This document shows, piece after piece, positions 27,601 through 37,969 of a stretch of DNA of 64,000 bases. Position 1 is the first letter of the stretch. Each line of letters begins with the position of its first letter. This DNA comes from Isoetes taiwanensis (lineage: Eukaryota; Streptophyta; Lycopodiopsida; Isoetales; Isoetaceae): the NCBI GenBank assembly GCA_021234155.1, contig JAJEKV010000084.1:1426001-1490000 (forward strand). Reading direction: 5' to 3'. Made by a program: the position numbers and the translations under genes. The notes below the pieces were generated by a model, which saw only the letters and a program-made list of their open reading frames with translations, was not told where the DNA came from and did no database searches.

Positions 27601-30428
27601 TGGAGCCATATATCATGCTACAAACGGCATCATCTAACAAAGCATCATATTGATATTAAGGTGTGTTTTATTCGAGAACAACCCACAATACTTTACTGTC
27701 CAACCAAGGATTAGGCAGCAGATGGCTTCACGAAGTCAATTACAGGCAGCAATTCTACTAGTATGAAACAGATATTACATGCTCCTCACACTTCTTTTAG
27801 CAGTTTTGATCCTGGGGGTGGTGGTTAGAATGGTATGTCCATATTGATGGCTCACACTGCAGAGACATCAGATTGCTGTTGATATGATCTTTCTAATAAA
27901 AGCACAGTCTTGCATCCATACTAGTTACTTGATTTCACCTGAGAGAGGTATCCTCTCCTTAGGTACCTACAAGCAATATACTACCGTTCTTCACTATAGA
28001 TGCCAGCTCAAGATCACACCAGATAAGCTGATTTATTACTTTTCTGAAGAGATATTGCGTTTGCGGCTGATATTGTTATGGGGGGCAGCTGTTTCAATTC
28101 TTCGTATCAAAGCCCCAATGAGGCAGCGCAATGTGAAGCTCTCGCATAATAGCATTTCTTTATGCCTTTGCCAAGTCTATTGAAGATTTGAGAGCCACCC
28201 AGAGAAGCCTTTGTCTCCCACGTTGAGAGTTTCCTAACTGATGCATCTTCTGGATAAGTGTTATTATTTGGAATGCCGTGTCTAGCAGCAAGAAAAGTTG
28301 CTAGGATGATTGGATGTGGTGCTGATGCCCTGCTCATGATCATCTTTGCCAAGAAATGTATTATTCGAGGCCTCTTTATTTGTGCCTAATCCTTCGCTGT
28401 CAAGTTAACTATACACAGGATTCATATAAAGCAGCTGCTTTACCAAAGACAGAGACATTCAAGCTTTAATTGCAAAATTGCAAACCTGAAAGCTATCAAA
28501 AACTGCATCCCCATGTAGCACCTGACATGAAAATGTAAATGCGTGAAACCAGTATCCATGACTTGCAGTTTGAAAACTGAATAGCCTAGTTAATTCAAAT
28601 CCTATTAAATCCCTGTGAGAGCGATTGTCAACTGTAGAATATGGGGATTAGAAGCCCAGTGTACATGCAAGAATTCAGATGGGAACAAAGGATGCACATA
28701 CAGGAACGAAACCAGCATCAACTGCTCGCCTTACTTCTGAGCTATTTTCAGTCTTGACCTGGGATGTTGAAAAACAAAACAAAGGATATAATTGAAATTC
28801 ATTTTCACTCTGAGACATTATAGTTGAAATAACCATATGTGCCTAAGTTTATTTACTGCTAGATTTTCCAAATCCATAAAGATGGGTGATGGAGAAGATA
28901 CTCAGACTTGGGGAGCATAACATTTATGTCCATCTCTATTTCAACGAGATTCAGCATTGAAAATTGATACCTTTCAGCAAAGCACGTAAAAACCGAATTC
29001 AACTGTGAAGAATCATGTCTTCGGATCTTACCATCCCTTTATGTGTGGTCCATCCAGCCGAGAAGGGAGACATGCTGACAGCTGGGATTCCCTCTGATCA
29101 GACACAAACATATAGCTGAGAAATGCATTTTAACAAGAGCGGAACGAGTAGAAGTATGGGTAAGATGTATGCTAATGGAATATGCTAATGGAATAACAAT
29201 ATTAAATCATCTATCTTTCAATGGGAGTTTATAGAAGAAACCTCCTCATCTACAAAGCCAATTGAGCTTTGTCCATTTGATTGATCATGGCTGAGAATAG
29301 TTGGAGCAAATTATCATTGAAAAGCAAGTATAAATAGATTTGAACTAAATGTAAATGATCTGGTATTCTTTATATTAGCATAATCATTAGCATATTTGAC
29401 ATCATTAAGGACAATAAACTAATGTTATCACCGAGCTGGGCATAGACAAAACATGAAAATTGTTACCGGCTGCAAACTTCTGCACAACCGCTTGATTGAG
29501 TTTTGTCACCTACAAAAGCCAGGTTGAGCAAAGCTTAAAAGTTTTGCCTATCAGGTATTGCCATGAAATCAAGTCCACAAAATTACTACTCAGCGAGATA
29601 AAACTAACCAAGCGCTTGAGAAATTAAGTCTCCAAAAAGTCTGCTCAAGTTCTACTCAGTCAGATAGAACTAACCAAGCATAAAGTTTGAGAAATACAGT
29701 TTTTAAATCAGCCCAAATTTCAAAATGTTTAATGAACTCATTTGTATACTTGCTTCCTATTGCTTCATAGAAATATAAGAACCGAAAGGGATCATATTAC
29801 AGATATTCGTGTTGCAACAAAACCAGCATTCACTAAAGGTACGCCTAAGCCTCCTTTGTTCACGCCAGAGGCACTAGCTTGAAAATGTCCGAATGACCCT
29901 GAAAGAGAGTCAAAATGTAAGCGAGATACAAATTTCTACAAGTGCATCGGGCTCACAACCTGCTCCATGGACAACTATAAACGCAGGAAGATCCGGCAGA
30001 TGAAATCTAGAGACCTTTGGTGGAACCCAATCTGATGGATGGTTCATTCTGCTCCAATCCATATTCATTGTATTGTCACGTAAAATCTCCATGCATTCCC
30101 TGATATCAGAAGCTGCAGCAGATAGTCGTCGCTCATCAATTGTCTCTAATTTATCTTTTACTGTAATCGCAGACCCACCTACAGCATAACAAGTCGCCAA
30201 AATGAAGTCATCAAAATGGCAGACAAAATGACAAGCTTAAAAACAATCATATTGCCTAGTTTTACGATGCACCGGACTGGACGAGAATCCATGGGAGATA
30301 GCCACAAAGACAAACATTATATTGCAAATAAGAGAATACAAACCAAAACACTGTTCAGACAAAGTGACAGGCTTAAAAACAATAAAATTGCCTAGTTTTA
30401 CGATGCACCGAACTGGACGAGAATCCAT
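24604..30428 (-). CDS. IPK: isopentenyl phosphate kinase, 12 exons, intact
   Basis: IPK phosphorylates isopentenyl phosphate to isopentenyl diphosphate with ATP, rescuing precursor for terpenoids in the cytosol. I rebuilt twelve minus-strand exons whose phases all agree: 30428-30392, 30178-29960, 29898-29801, 29509-29467, 29093-29032, 28758-28702, 28521-28486, 25509-25432, 25340-25274, 25200-25138, 24886-24786, 24705-24604. They total 963 nt, or 320 residues, close to the roughly 330 of plant IPK. Motifs in order: IVKLG/GSAIT (nucleotide loop), HGAG/SFGHFQAS with the substrate-binding His of the amino-acid-kinase family, EGIPAVSMSPFSAGW, VLHGDAVFD, GCSILSGDTIIR, YVVFL, GVFDRPPS, SPHDTTGGMASKIGEAA, and a C-terminal NWVGTIVR. 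Intron 1 uses a GC donor; the other eleven are GT-AG. Intron 7 (25510-28485) holds a copia relic. The gene looks functional. The exact start is uncertain because exon 1 is duplicated. Confidence 0.95.
24972..25087. repeat. 58-bp tandem duplication in IPK intron 10
   Basis: TAAACAGACCTTGACCATCC starts at 24972 and again at 25030, followed by AACTTGTATTT-GA(C/T)GAGAACTG in both copies. It lies inside the intron between the exons at 25138-25200 and 24786-24886 and does not touch splice sites. Confidence 0.9.
26049..26110. repeat. (ATCT)n(ATCC)n microsatellite in IPK intron 7
   Basis: A short ATCT run is followed by about eleven ATCC (CCAT) repeats. It may be length-polymorphic. Confidence 0.95.
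27100..27775 (+). mobile_element. Ty1/copia 3' pol relic inside IPK intron 7
   Basis: Plus-strand translation in shifting frames shows LLVGALLYLI (the copia YRSLVGALLYL block at the end of reverse transcriptase), then a broken RNase H with a YCDNSGAI-type box near 27586 and a HHIDIK-like box near 27645. It is antisense to the host gene. Many stops and shifts mark it as old. LTRs were not found. The flanking parts of the intron (25510-27100 and 27775-28485) may contain more of it. Confidence 0.7.
27880..28400. other. short open frames in IPK intron 7, not assigned
   Basis: A plus-strand frame (27884-28183) and a minus-strand frame (28107-28352) overlap here. Neither aligns with IPK exons, which are accounted for on either side, and neither has a motif I recognise. 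They probably belong to the copia relic or are chance. Confidence 0.35.
30229..30428 (-). repeat. duplicated first exon of isopentenyl phosphate kinase
   Basis: A block of about 64 bp occurs at 30229-30292 and 30365-30428 (offset 136 bp). Each copy contains the same 37-nt start exon, ATG followed by codons for DSRPVRCIVKL and a split Gly codon, and the same GC donor with CAATTTTATTG/CAATATGATTG after it. Only the distal copy was used in the gene model. Either copy can splice in phase to exon 2, so the locus may have alternative first exons and two start sites. Confidence 0.85.
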
Positions 30429-30469
30429 CTGAAGTATCCACAACAAAAGAAACACTGTTAAGGAAAATA

Positions 30470-30540
30470 GGAGGCAACCGGGGTCGAACCGGTGACCTAT
30501 CGGACTGCAGCCGATTGCTCTACCACTGAGCTATACCTCC
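30470..30540 (-). tRNA. tRNA-Cys (GCA)
   Basis: The 71-nt minus-strand sequence folds as a cloverleaf. The acceptor GGAGGTA pairs with TGCCTCC (one G-T pair). The D arm contains TAGCTCAGTGGTAGAGC (A box). The anticodon stem ATCGG/CCGAT encloses loop CTGCAGT with anticodon GCA. The T arm contains GGTTCGACCCC (B box). It is a nuclear-type gene without intron and without encoded CCA. A TTTT run follows 3 nt after the 3' end as a Pol III terminator. It lies on the same strand as, and 41 nt upstream of, the IPK start codon. Confidence 0.95.
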
Positions 30541-31080
30541 AATGATGGAAAAAACAAAACATTTTAATCATTTAATAGCTTTCATTAAAGCTGCTTATAT
30601 TTTAACCATTTTAATTCGGCCACATAGGCAAATAAAAAACAAATGATTTTCTACTACTACAAGAAATTTATCGCGCCGCGAACATTTCTCTCCCCGACTT
30701 ACTCTGTGAAGACAGATTTGTATATCTTTTGAATGGTGCAGAACATGTTCTTGGGCTTAATAGTGAAGAATTTGTGTGGGAAGGTTGAGAACATAGGTTT
30801 TGTTCGAGAACGATGAGAAACAAACATATGCACATTTTCCACCTCATATATGCACCCCCCTCCCCCCACACAAACCCTTCTTCCCTTTTATATTTTCTCA
30901 TTGTCCTTGGTTTAATTGCGGAGCATTTTGGTAATAGGGATCTAATCATATATATATACAAGTTCTTGTACTATAAATGGGTCTATGAGCTATGGTCTAC
31001 AAATATCGGAGAGTAAAATTCAAGCTTAAAAAGATCGGTATCTAAAGTTGGGTGTCAAGAATTAAGTTAGAAGGACTCAT
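30541..31080. other. no gene recognised
   Basis: Would include the upstream region of the tRNA gene and possibly IPK promoter sequence. Short frames only; a C-rich run near 30854-30867. Confidence 0.45.
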
Positions 31081-31099
31081 AGTGGAAGTTGAATCGGTC

Positions 31100-31570
31100 G
31101 ACAAGATTTTACAAAGATTTCGTAGATTTTCAAAGATTATCCCGAGATTCCTCTAGATTCCTCAAGATACTATCTAGGCTCTTCTAGTTTCCATTAGATT
31201 CTATGAAGATTTTCCAAGATTCCATAAAGATTCCCCTAGATTCTCAAGGATTTTATAAAGATTACCTTATATACCTTTAGATTCACAAAGATTATTCCAA
31301 GATACCCATGGATTCTCTAAGATTCTATGTAGATTTTTCTAGATTCTATAAAGGTTTTACCAGATTCTCCAAGATTCTATCAAGATTCTCCTAGATTCTA
31401 TGTAAATTGTCCTGGATTCCCTTATATTCTATGAAGATTCCTCTAGATTCTTCAAGATTCCATCAAGATTCATTTAGATTCTCAAACATTTTATGAATAT
31501 TCCTTTGAATTCCTCTAGATTTGCGAAGATCCACTCAAGATTCGCATAGATTCCCCAAGATACTATACAT
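31100..31570. repeat. AGATTC minisatellite, block 1
   Basis: A degenerate short-period array built from units like AAGATTCC-(T/C)-TAGATTCT, with AGATTC recurring about every 11-19 bp. The units differ from one another by substitutions and by one or two bases of length, so the array is old. Two further blocks of the same family lie at 32790-33850 and 34790-35050. Confidence 0.85.
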
Positions 31571-31850
31571 GTATCTCAGACATGTAACCCCTACGATTTC
31601 AACAGATCCCAGCTTAACTGTGGCATTGGATATATTTGCACATAAATTTGATGTCTTGCATCCTACTTCAGAAAATATGGTAGAACGAATTTACCTAGCA
31701 CAAGCGTATCTGAAACCTTTCTCGCAATAGCTCCAGAATTCGATCCAGCATTAGTACCAGAATACCCACTCGGCACCTCTAGTTTCAAACGGCTTCAAAC
31801 AGCCTCATTCACGTCAGAAAAGGAAGATTCGACATGTATTTTAAAGCTGA

Positions 31851-31958
31851 GGCAGATCCCACATGCATTTTGTGGTTGCTTCCATTCCAGCGACCAAAAC
31901 ATCCGGCAGATCCGACATGCATTTTGTGGTTGCTTCCATTCCAGCGACCAAAACATCC
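31851..31958. repeat. 54-bp tandem duplication
   Basis: Units 31851-31904 and 31905-31958 begin GGCAGATCC(C/G)ACATGCATTT and differ at one base. They create a repeated peptide in an 86-codon minus-strand frame (32101-31841), which I do not consider a proven gene. Confidence 0.9.
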
Positions 31959-32277
31959 ATCAGGCAGCTATCCGACAGAACAATACCTTCTATTTTTGCC
32001 GTGATGCCTTGAACTGCCGGATGCTCCAAATTGGAAAGCAGAGGGGAAAAAAGGCTTATGCGACCGGCCCGACCAAGGCAAGGGAAAAAAATTGGGAGCA
32101 CGTTGCAAGAGATCCTTTTCCCTTTCCAGAAATTTCGGGAGCTTCCCTGGCTAAATCTCGACCATTGACAACAAATTCAACGCCTTAGATTAAAAGCCCC
32201 AAATAAGAGGGCTTTCAATCTTGGCCGCTCATTAAGCACATTCGACGGATGAGATTAATTTAAAACAAGCTGCCCCC

Positions 32278-32662
32278 TTTAGCAAATAACATACTCACCA
32301 CCCTAACATTGGTTTGTTGTGTGACTGTTGGGTCCTGCCTAATATCATTCATGGTACAATCACTCATAATGCGACTACTCATAGTACAAAAACTTGTATA
32401 TATATACAATTATATAAGCACCCCCCTTATTTCTAGAGATTTTGGTGTCCGTGAACCGTTGATCTCCAGATCACGGGCCGCTCACGCGGTGACACCAAAA
32501 TCTCTAGAAATAAGGGGGGTGCTTATATAATTGTATATATATACAAGTTTTTGTACTATGAGTAGTCGCATTATGAGTGATTGTACCATGAATGATATTA
32601 GGCAGGACCCAACAGTCACACAACAAAACAATGTTAGGGTGGTGAGTATGTTATTTGCTAAA
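32278..32662. repeat. near-perfect inverted repeat, 172-bp arms, 41-bp loop
   Basis: Arms 32278-32449 and 32491-32662 are reverse complements with a single mismatch that I can see (in the ATTG(G/T)TTTG segment). The arms include GCTTATATAATTGTATATAT and a run of six C/G. A transcript from either strand would fold into a hairpin of about 172 bp. The loop (32450-32490) has CCGTTGATCT and CCGCTCACGCGG. Loop and inner arm motifs recur in shorter, more diverged foldbacks at 34287-34400 and near 41100-41215, so this is a family of foldback or MITE-like elements. Near-identity of the arms means recent origin or ongoing homogenisation. Confidence 0.95.
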
Positions 32663-32789
32663 CCATCATCCCAGACTTACCAAATAGAATTAGACAATCT
32701 CTTTACACAAAGTAAGACCAAATAGTGTCGAGCTACAATAATCAGTAAATGAACGACTGAACTATTCATAAGGTTAAGTTAAAGAGGCC

Positions 32790-33850
32790 CACAAGATTCA
32801 TAAGGTTAAGTTAGAGATTTTATGATGATTCCACAAGATTCTATGAAGATTCCATCAAGATTCTTCTAGATTCTCGAAGATTCTAGAAAGAGTTCCTTAG
32901 ATTCCCCTAGATTCCCAAAGATTTTCTTAGACTCCCCTAGATTCCCTTAGATTCCCCAAGATTCTATCTAAATTCCCATAGATTCTTAAAAATTTTATGA
33001 CTCCCTAAGATTTTAAGATTCCCTTTAAATTCCCATAGATTTTAAGACTCCCTAAGATTCCCCTAGATTCCCAAGGATTATCCCATGATTCCTCTAGGTT
33101 CCCCAAGATTCTATGAAGATTCTCCTAAATTCCCCAAGATTCTATGAAGTTTCTCTTAGATTCTCCAAGATTCCATCAAGATTCCCCTAGATTCTCAAAA
33201 ATTTCAGGAGGATTCTCCTAGATTCCCAAAGATTCTCTTAAGATTCGCTTAGATTCTCCTAGATTCCCAAAGATTCTCTAAAATTCTTAAAGTTCTATAA
33301 ATATTCCCTAAATTCTTAAGATTCTACAAAGATTCCCCTAGATTTTATTAAGATTCTCCTAGATTCTCCAAGATTCCATCTAGATTCCCATGAATTCTTA
33401 AAGATTTTATGGAAATCCCTTTAGAATTCCTTAGATTCTAGAAGAATAGCCCAAGATTCCTCTAGATTCTCCAAGTTTTATGAAGATTCTCCTAGATTCT
33501 CCAAGATTCCATCAAAATTACTTTAAATTCTCAAAGATTTTAGGAATATTCTCCTAGATTTCCAAAGAATTACTTGAGATTCCTCTAGATTCTCTTAAGA
33601 TTCCTCTAGTTCCCATAGATTCTATGAAGATTCCCCCAGACCCCAAGATTCCTTCAAGTTTCCTCTAGGATCTTAAAGATTTTATCAAGAGTCCGTTACC
33701 TTCTCAAAGATGTTCTCTTGAGATTCCCATAGATTCTCCAACATTCTCATGATATCCCTCTAGATTCTCTAAGATTCTATAAAGATTCTCCCAGATTCCC
33801 TCAACTTACCATAGATTCCTTGAAACTCGAAGATTCCCAGAAGATTCTTC
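32790..33850. repeat. AGATTC minisatellite, block 2
   Basis: About 1 kb of the same degenerate array as block 1 (for example CCTAGATTCCCAAAGATTCT, AGATTCTCCAAGATTCCATC). It begins about 130 bp after the right arm of the 32.3-32.7 kb foldback. Confidence 0.9.
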
Positions 33851-34286
33851 GTACTCGATCATGTTGGCTCCAACAGCGAGAAAATAGTGCCAAAGCACCA
33901 CTCATTGGAAATCTCTCGACGAGAGCAATCCAATGGTGTGGGCCCCACCTTCATCCGATCTCTCTACTGCAAGCTACATGCCTTTGAAGGCGATTAAGCG
34001 GAGAGAAGCTTCCTAGAATGTCCATTCATAAATGCTTTGCCACCTCACTACTTTTTTTTATTAATGAGGGTGCCACCTCACCTCCTTAAAAAAAAAATTA
34101 ATTAATATTAAAAAGTTAATGGCTAGGATTTATGCTCACCTTTTGATCTAACGGTTAAGTTCTATTACACCAAATATTGCTGCCACCTCATCATGTGGCA
34201 TTGAATGCATTCAATACACGTGGCAACATCTGGGCCATTTATTTTGCAAATTTGCACATTCGACGGCCCAAATCAATTTGGCTTAA

Positions 34287-34400
34287 GCTGCCACCTTGTT
34301 GTTCCAATAGTTTGAGGTGTCGTCGCGTGGACCGTCGATCTCAGATCTGGATGGCTCACATGGCGACACCTCAAAGTACTGGAACAAGGGGGGTGCTTAT
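34287..34400. repeat. foldback element, about 36-bp arms
   Basis: AAGCTGCCACCTTGTTGTTC with TTTGAGGTGTCG on the left pairs with CGACACCTCAAA and GGAACAAGGGGGGTGCTT on the right. The centre carries GGACCGTCGATCTCAGATCT and GGCTCAC, matching the loop of the 32.3 kb foldback, and TATATAATTGTATATATATA follows on the right as it does there. It is an older member of the same family. Confidence 0.8.
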
Positions 34401-34789
34401 ATAATTGTATATATATACAAGTCTTTATATTATGAGGGAGTGTATCAAGTCGACTGGTAGCTTGCGAGGACCTCAAAGTCAATGTTGTACAAAGTCGACT
34501 GATTATTATAAAGGTTTTAAGTTAAAGTAAAATTCATAGTTATGGTGAACTCTCTGTCAGCACCTAGTCAAACGTTGCATCAATCTGTTACTTTACATCT
34601 TCTACTCTCTAGAGCCAACATATTACATGAATTTGACATGCGAGAAGCTGCCAAACTCAAACCTCTAGTCAAACTCTCAGTTAGAATGCCAGCCAAAGAC
34701 CAATCAAAGACTACATAATGTTCATTTAGACACGATATTTATTCACAACAGGATACGTATTATGAAAGGTTGTGCAAAGTTAACCTTGC

Positions 34790-35050
34790 AAGGTTCTTTA
34801 ATAGTCCTCTAGATTCTTTAGAATTTTCATAGATTCCTTGAATTCTCCTCGATCTGCTAAAGATCCCTTTACATTCCTCAAAATTCCACAAAGATTTGCC
34901 TATATTCCACAAAGATTCCCTTAAATCCCCAAGACCAAGTGAAGATTCCATTTGTTCTCCCAGATTTTGTTAAGATTCTCCTCAATTTCCTTTTAAATTC
35001 CCTAAGACTCCATATAAGTTCTCCTCGATACCCTTATCCAGACACACTTT
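34790..35050. repeat. AGATTC minisatellite, block 3
   Basis: A shorter, more diverged stretch of the same array (CTAGATTCTTTAGAATTTTC, TTCCACAAAGATTCCCTTAA). Confidence 0.75.
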
Positions 35051-35059
35051 GATGGCGAG

Positions 35060-35640
35060 TTAAAGATTCTTAGGTTTCTATGCATGTGAGTAGATGTAGG
35101 AATTTTTTCTTGGATATCATACTGTACGTAGTAATATTCCTCAACATTTATGATACAATATTTTGCTAAATAGAGCATAGTCGTGAATGTGTTGCATGTT
35201 CAAGATATAGAACGTAGCACTATGGCATTCCCTAAGAAAACCTTTGGTCAACCCACGATGTGGCGAGCGTCTTCACGCGTTTCTCGGGATAGAAGTGTAA
35301 GGATTTTAGAGAAAGTCTCATTCTACTTGAAAAATGCTTGCATTGTTCATGCATGTCAGTTGAAGTTCATTTCGCCCACACTCGCAAGAGCGCTTGAAAG
35401 TAGGTAGTGCAAATTCTTACACAAGCTGCTTGCTTATGGTTGTGAAAAGCTATTGTAGCTTCCTGCATGTGATTATGATAGTGATATTCTTATGATTGAA
35501 CTATGCATATTGTCTTTGTTCTTATGTTTTGAATTATATTTACTACACAAACGCTCTGATATCATAATCTAATTTGTTAATGTTCCTACACATAATCGAA
35601 TCTGTTAATCCTATTGGCTATAACCGTTATCCATTATAAT
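35060..35640. other. no gene recognised
   Basis: A 74-codon plus-strand frame at 35183-35407 has no motif that I know. The rest is AT-rich. Confidence 0.45.
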
Positions 35641-35645
35641 AGTTA

Positions 35646-36233
35646 TTACAATGAAGATGAAATAACATGAAGATGCATCCTTTGGTCAAACCTTAGGTCA
35701 GCAATTTCTTCATGGGCATCCTTCGTGGCTTCTGATTGCTCTTTTAAGAAAATTCCCACCAGCCTTATGACCAGATCAACATCATAAAGAGACTCGCCTC
35801 GTGAGGGATGCACAGGAACAGGAATATTATCTAAGGTGGCCATGTCTAACTGTGATCCAATCATTATTTCAAGCTGCTTCTTACATGTTTTGCCAGCATT
35901 TAGCACGATCGCTACCCTATACATGCTGAACAAAAATCTGCATGAGATTGAACTGCGTTCAAGTCCATACAGTAAAGCTACTACTGCCTCCAAGACTTCC
36001 TTCTGAACCTTCTCAGTGTAGCTATGCAAAATTTCTTCATCAACATTGCCCTTCTTTTTGGAACATACCCAGCTATATCCAAGCATTGGCAATGAGGACC
36101 TTAGATAATGGAGTAAGAACTTGGCAAGGACCTTGTTGTCCACATTATTTGACATTAGAGACTTTACAACTTTCTCCATTAGATAGATAGAAAGGCTTGA
36201 AATATCTGTGAACCACCACGTTCTAGAAAGCAT
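35646..36233 (-). pseudogene. NPH3-domain fragment (BTB/NPH3 phototropic response family)
   Basis: NPH3/RPT2-type proteins pair with phototropins and CUL3 at the plasma membrane in blue-light signalling. This 195-codon frame covers the N-terminal half of the NPH3 domain: TWWFTDISSLSIYLMEKVVK, then SSISCRFLFSMYRVAIVLNA, and QLDMATLDN followed by SLYDVDLVIRLVGIFL. These match the family blocks WW-EDVS-LS, FLFGLLR-A-ILNAS, QLD-ATLDDLLIP, LYDVD-VQR. No BTB domain is visible upstream, and the C-terminal half with the conserved Tyr region is missing. The family is usually about 600 residues, so this is a truncated copy or an isolated exon; no stop falls within it. Confidence 0.8.
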
Positions 36234-36239
36234 CCTTGA

Positions 36240-37930
36240 TGATATTTGTGAAACGAAGATGGCCTACGGAACTCATGAACCTATTGGCACTAGAATCGGG
36301 GAGGAAGAGAAGGGACTTAAATGCCTAAGCTAAGATATACTTTCGTGGCTATTGCATCTCGCACATCTCGACAATCTGTTTTTTCTCTGCAAGTGAAAGA
36401 ACTTCCTAACATCCCCTCAAAACAAGAAGAACATCTTCCCATCCCCATTGTGTAATATTTTTCAAATAAAGCTCGATCATCCGACCTCAGATCAAACCAA
36501 CAATCAACCCTTGACCAAAGCCATCATCATTGCCTCGGTCAAAACCTGCAAAAAATAGAGATTGACGAATGTCCTGGCTTGGTGTTGCCATGCACTTTGT
36601 ATTTATGTTGGTCAAACCATGCAATATTTGAAATGTTAAGTTGCAAGAAAAGATGCATATTCACAATATGGTCAACAATTTTTTTTACAAAATATCTACA
36701 TTTGCCGAAGACCATATAATTAGGCTTCACATTAATGTAATTGCCTTCACATTAATCTAATTGCCATTTTAGAAAATAATAATAATAATAATATGATTAA
36801 ATCGAGCTTCTTAGGACCCAAAAGGGCAAAAAAAAAAAAAAAAAAAAAATAATGAGACGCTTAATATGCACTTAAAAAAACGCAAAATGAATCGAGAAAA
36901 TTTATGGTGCCAAAATGCCAAGATAACCATGTGAAATTTTACTTTCATTTAGTAAGAATTTTTCTGTCTATTTCTTTTAACCTCACATCATCGACAAAAA
37001 TGCACCTTCTCTAATACCACACGTCTTAGGGCTCAACTGGTGCGAAACAACATTTTAAAATTTTCAAATCACAATGTGAACCATACATTTGAATGATATA
37101 TTAAATAGCTTTTGCTCTTGGGTGACAAAACGCCAAATGGATACATTGTTGGGATTACCAACAAAGCCATGATGATCACTCACTACTCTAATTAAGGATA
37201 ACAAACTCTAGCTCGCTTATTACTTGTAATCGGGGATAACAAAGAGGATTAGAGATTCTAATGTAATAGAAGTTGTTAGGGATAACAAAGAGAGTTAAGG
37301 ATTAACGTAACAGGAGTTGTTTCACAGTTGTTTCCAATCACAAAGAACAAAGACCTATATGAGCACTCTATCAATGCTTGCACTGCACTGCAACAGATGC
37401 TTCCCAAAAAATCAAGACTGGCTTAATATACCGTATGTGTTTCAAAGAGGCCGCCCATCACACAGTCCGAAGTGGACTCACCTGCTATGCTTATTTTCAA
37501 CAGAACGGGTTGTACATTCTGAGTACAACAGAGACAACAGAGACGAAAACGATATAAAAATCAAATAGAACAAAGTAAAAATGAAGACTAGCTTAACATT
37601 CCTACAGTAACTTGTCATAATTCTGTAAATTTAGTGTGGATAAGATGCCTGCAAGTGGAAACTCCACAGTTGTATATCAAAGGAGAAATAACACCATGCT
37701 TTATACCGACAAAGATGCACAAGGAGAAAAATTTACAACAAGTAATCGACAATCCCCATAGACTTGTGATGATATGTTGTGACTTGTCCGACTGAATCCC
37801 TGCTATTCGATTGGTCCTGGAATCACGAAGCAATGTTAATTTTTATTTCCACTAGAGAAAACCATAGACACTTATAGAAAGGTTATCGTAACTTCAGGAT
37901 ATCCACTGCATCGTTTCAACCTTACAATAG
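36240..37930. other. no gene recognised; possible solo LTR
   Basis: Contains an A-rich tract at 36828-36849 and an (AAT)n run near 36775-36792. A segment from TGTTGGGATTACCAAC (37147) to GCTTAACA (37601) has LTR-like ends, but I could not confirm a target-site duplication, so I do not call it. Frames are short. Confidence 0.4.
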
Positions 37931-37969
37931 TTAGAATCTGTTGAACCTTGCAAGCAACTCTTCTGATGT

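Noticed and set aside
30237-30455. A separate 72-codon minus-strand gene
   Set aside because: It is an accident of the duplicated IPK exon 1: both copies of the exon and the GC donors explain the sequence.
31100-35050. CRISPR-like array
   Set aside because: Repeats are short, degenerate and contiguous, with no constant repeat and no distinct spacers, and the sequence is a plant nuclear genome.
37147-37601. Solo LTR
   Set aside because: TG...CA ends are present, but no target-site duplication, polypurine tract or second copy supports it.
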